Source: Falsigemmobacter intermedius
GTDB lineage: Bacteria > Pseudomonadota > Alphaproteobacteria > Rhodobacterales > Rhodobacteraceae
DNA: 64,000 nucleotides
Direction: 5' to 3'
Assembly (NCBI RefSeq): GCF_004054105.1
Contig: NZ_SBLC01000002.1
Coordinates: forward strand, 62,001-126,000
The notes under the pieces were generated by a model. The model did not search any database. It was not told where the DNA came from and worked only from the letters and a program-made list of their open reading frames with translations. Positions 63,476-64,000 of the stretch are shown piece by piece. The first letter of the stretch is position 1. Every line of letters starts with the position of its first letter. A program made the translations under genes and the position numbers.

Positions 63476-64000
63476 TCAGGCTTTCGGTGCGGCTTTTCCC
63501 AAAGAAAGATGGATGCCGGCCACGGTTGCGGCATCCAGTCCCATGCCACGCGCCAGCGCAGCCAGAAACTGAGTCTCTGCCGGACCATCGGTGCGCACGG
63601 TCATGGCAGCTGCCGAATAAACCTGCGCCTTCACCGCATCCGAGGCATCCCGCGCCAGCGCGAGGGCATCCACCGGCGCAGACATCTGCTCCTCCACAAA
63701 GGCGCGCTCTTCGGCCGAGGCCTCTTTCAGGTGATCCATGATCACCGCGCGTTCCTCATGGTCGATCACGCCATCGGCACGCGCCGCCTGAATCATCGCA
63801 CGGATCATCAGACGGGCATTGGCCTCTGCTGTCTCCGTCGCGACTGAAGTGCCGGTGATCTGATCGATCATCCCCGTCACCCCCGAGGCCGCCGCAGCCC
63901 CCATCCCCGTCAATGTGCCGACGATGCCTCCGGCCCCCGCCCCCAGGCGACCCAGAACCTGTTCAGCCTGCTCAGCCAGACCGGCGGTCTGCGGGTTTTT
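63476..64000 (-). CDS. DUF533 family protein (YebE-like), 5' end outside window
   Basis: The reading frame is open to the window's right edge, giving 174 codons of a longer gene; an apparent start at TTG 63913 is an artefact. The C-terminal domain (RLMIRAMIQAARADGVIDHEERAVI, then VYSAAAMTVRTDGPAETQFLAALA) matches DUF533, a TerB-like helical fold; the glycine/alanine-rich upstream part may be a membrane-associated segment. E. coli YebE is an envelope-stress (Cpx-regulated) relative. Function unknown. Confidence 0.82.
   Translation of the reverse strand, partial: KNPQTAGLAEQAEQVLGRLGAGAGGIVGTLTGMGAAAASGVTGMIDQITGTSVATETAEANARLMIRAMIQAARADGVIDHEERAVIMDHLKEASAEERAFVEEQMSAPVDALALARDASDAVKAQVYSAAAMTVRTDGPAETQFLAALARGMGLDAATVAGIHLSLGKAAPKA

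Overview
This is a GC-rich alphaproteobacterial chromosome segment, most likely from the Rhodobacteraceae (Rhodobacter/Paracoccus-like). The signs are a hemA for the C4 (glycine) pathway with an FNR-type box, the glnB-glnA pair, the accB-accC-aat order, hslV-(membrane gene)-hslU, a TIGR02186/TauE pair, long L21, and frequent 4-bp stop/start overlaps with GTG and TTG starts. Most of the window is core housekeeping DNA; there is no prophage, insertion sequence or CRISPR array.

Layout. 1-6.4 kb: a D-aminopeptidase gene followed by the start of a probable P1-family peptidase, an IMPACT-family protein, and a very large multidomain glycosyltransferase. 6.4-12.6 kb: LysG/LysE-type regulator and exporter, DUF952-pyrD-arsC-like, ychF, trpA and a cupin-like gene. 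12.8-15.1 kb: decayed remnants of the reductive pyrimidine genes preA and preT around an intact dedA gene. 15.3-19.4 kb: accB-accC-aat, a GNAT gene, rpmA and rplU. 19.5-24.2 kb: a DUF2059 protein, two duplicated tRNA-Ser(CGA) units, and a helicase whose two nuclease-like domains look inactive. 24.5-31.5 kb: hslV/membrane protein/hslU, an Lrp regulator, ferredoxin-NADP reductase and glnB-glnA. 31.6-38.7 kb: a glutathione transferase, a universal stress protein, TIGR02186-TauE, nfuA-tsaB-rimI, 5-formyl-THF cyclo-ligase and mgtE. 38.9-44.8 kb: guanine deaminase coupled to an AAHS-type transporter, a large catalase, and a TerC-family exporter preceded by a coupled 59-residue ORF. 44.8-45.9 kb: five tandem 221-bp tRNA-Gly(GCC) transcription units. 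45.9-51.6 kb: the four-gene ligase-associated DNA repair operon (MBL exonuclease, ATP-dependent ligase, Lhr-like helicase, phosphoesterase). 51.6-64 kb: copper-chaperone-like and Rrf2 genes, acyl-CoA dehydrogenase, MGMT, ispG-rodZ, hemA, an M20 dipeptidase, a GIY-YIG-like protein in an AT-rich patch, small membrane proteins (one frameshifted), rpmG and a truncated DUF533 gene.

How the genes work together: nitrogen assimilation (glnBA), fatty acid synthesis (accBC), proteolysis (hslVU, aat), translation (L21, L27, L33, seven tRNA genes), tetrapyrrole and isoprenoid synthesis (hemA, ispG), DNA repair (ligase-associated operon, MGMT) and oxidative stress (catalase). The most unusual items are the galectin-like/GT31/GT2 protein, the helicase with degenerate nuclease sites, the tandem tRNA-Gly array, the preTA decay, and the small ORF ahead of terC.
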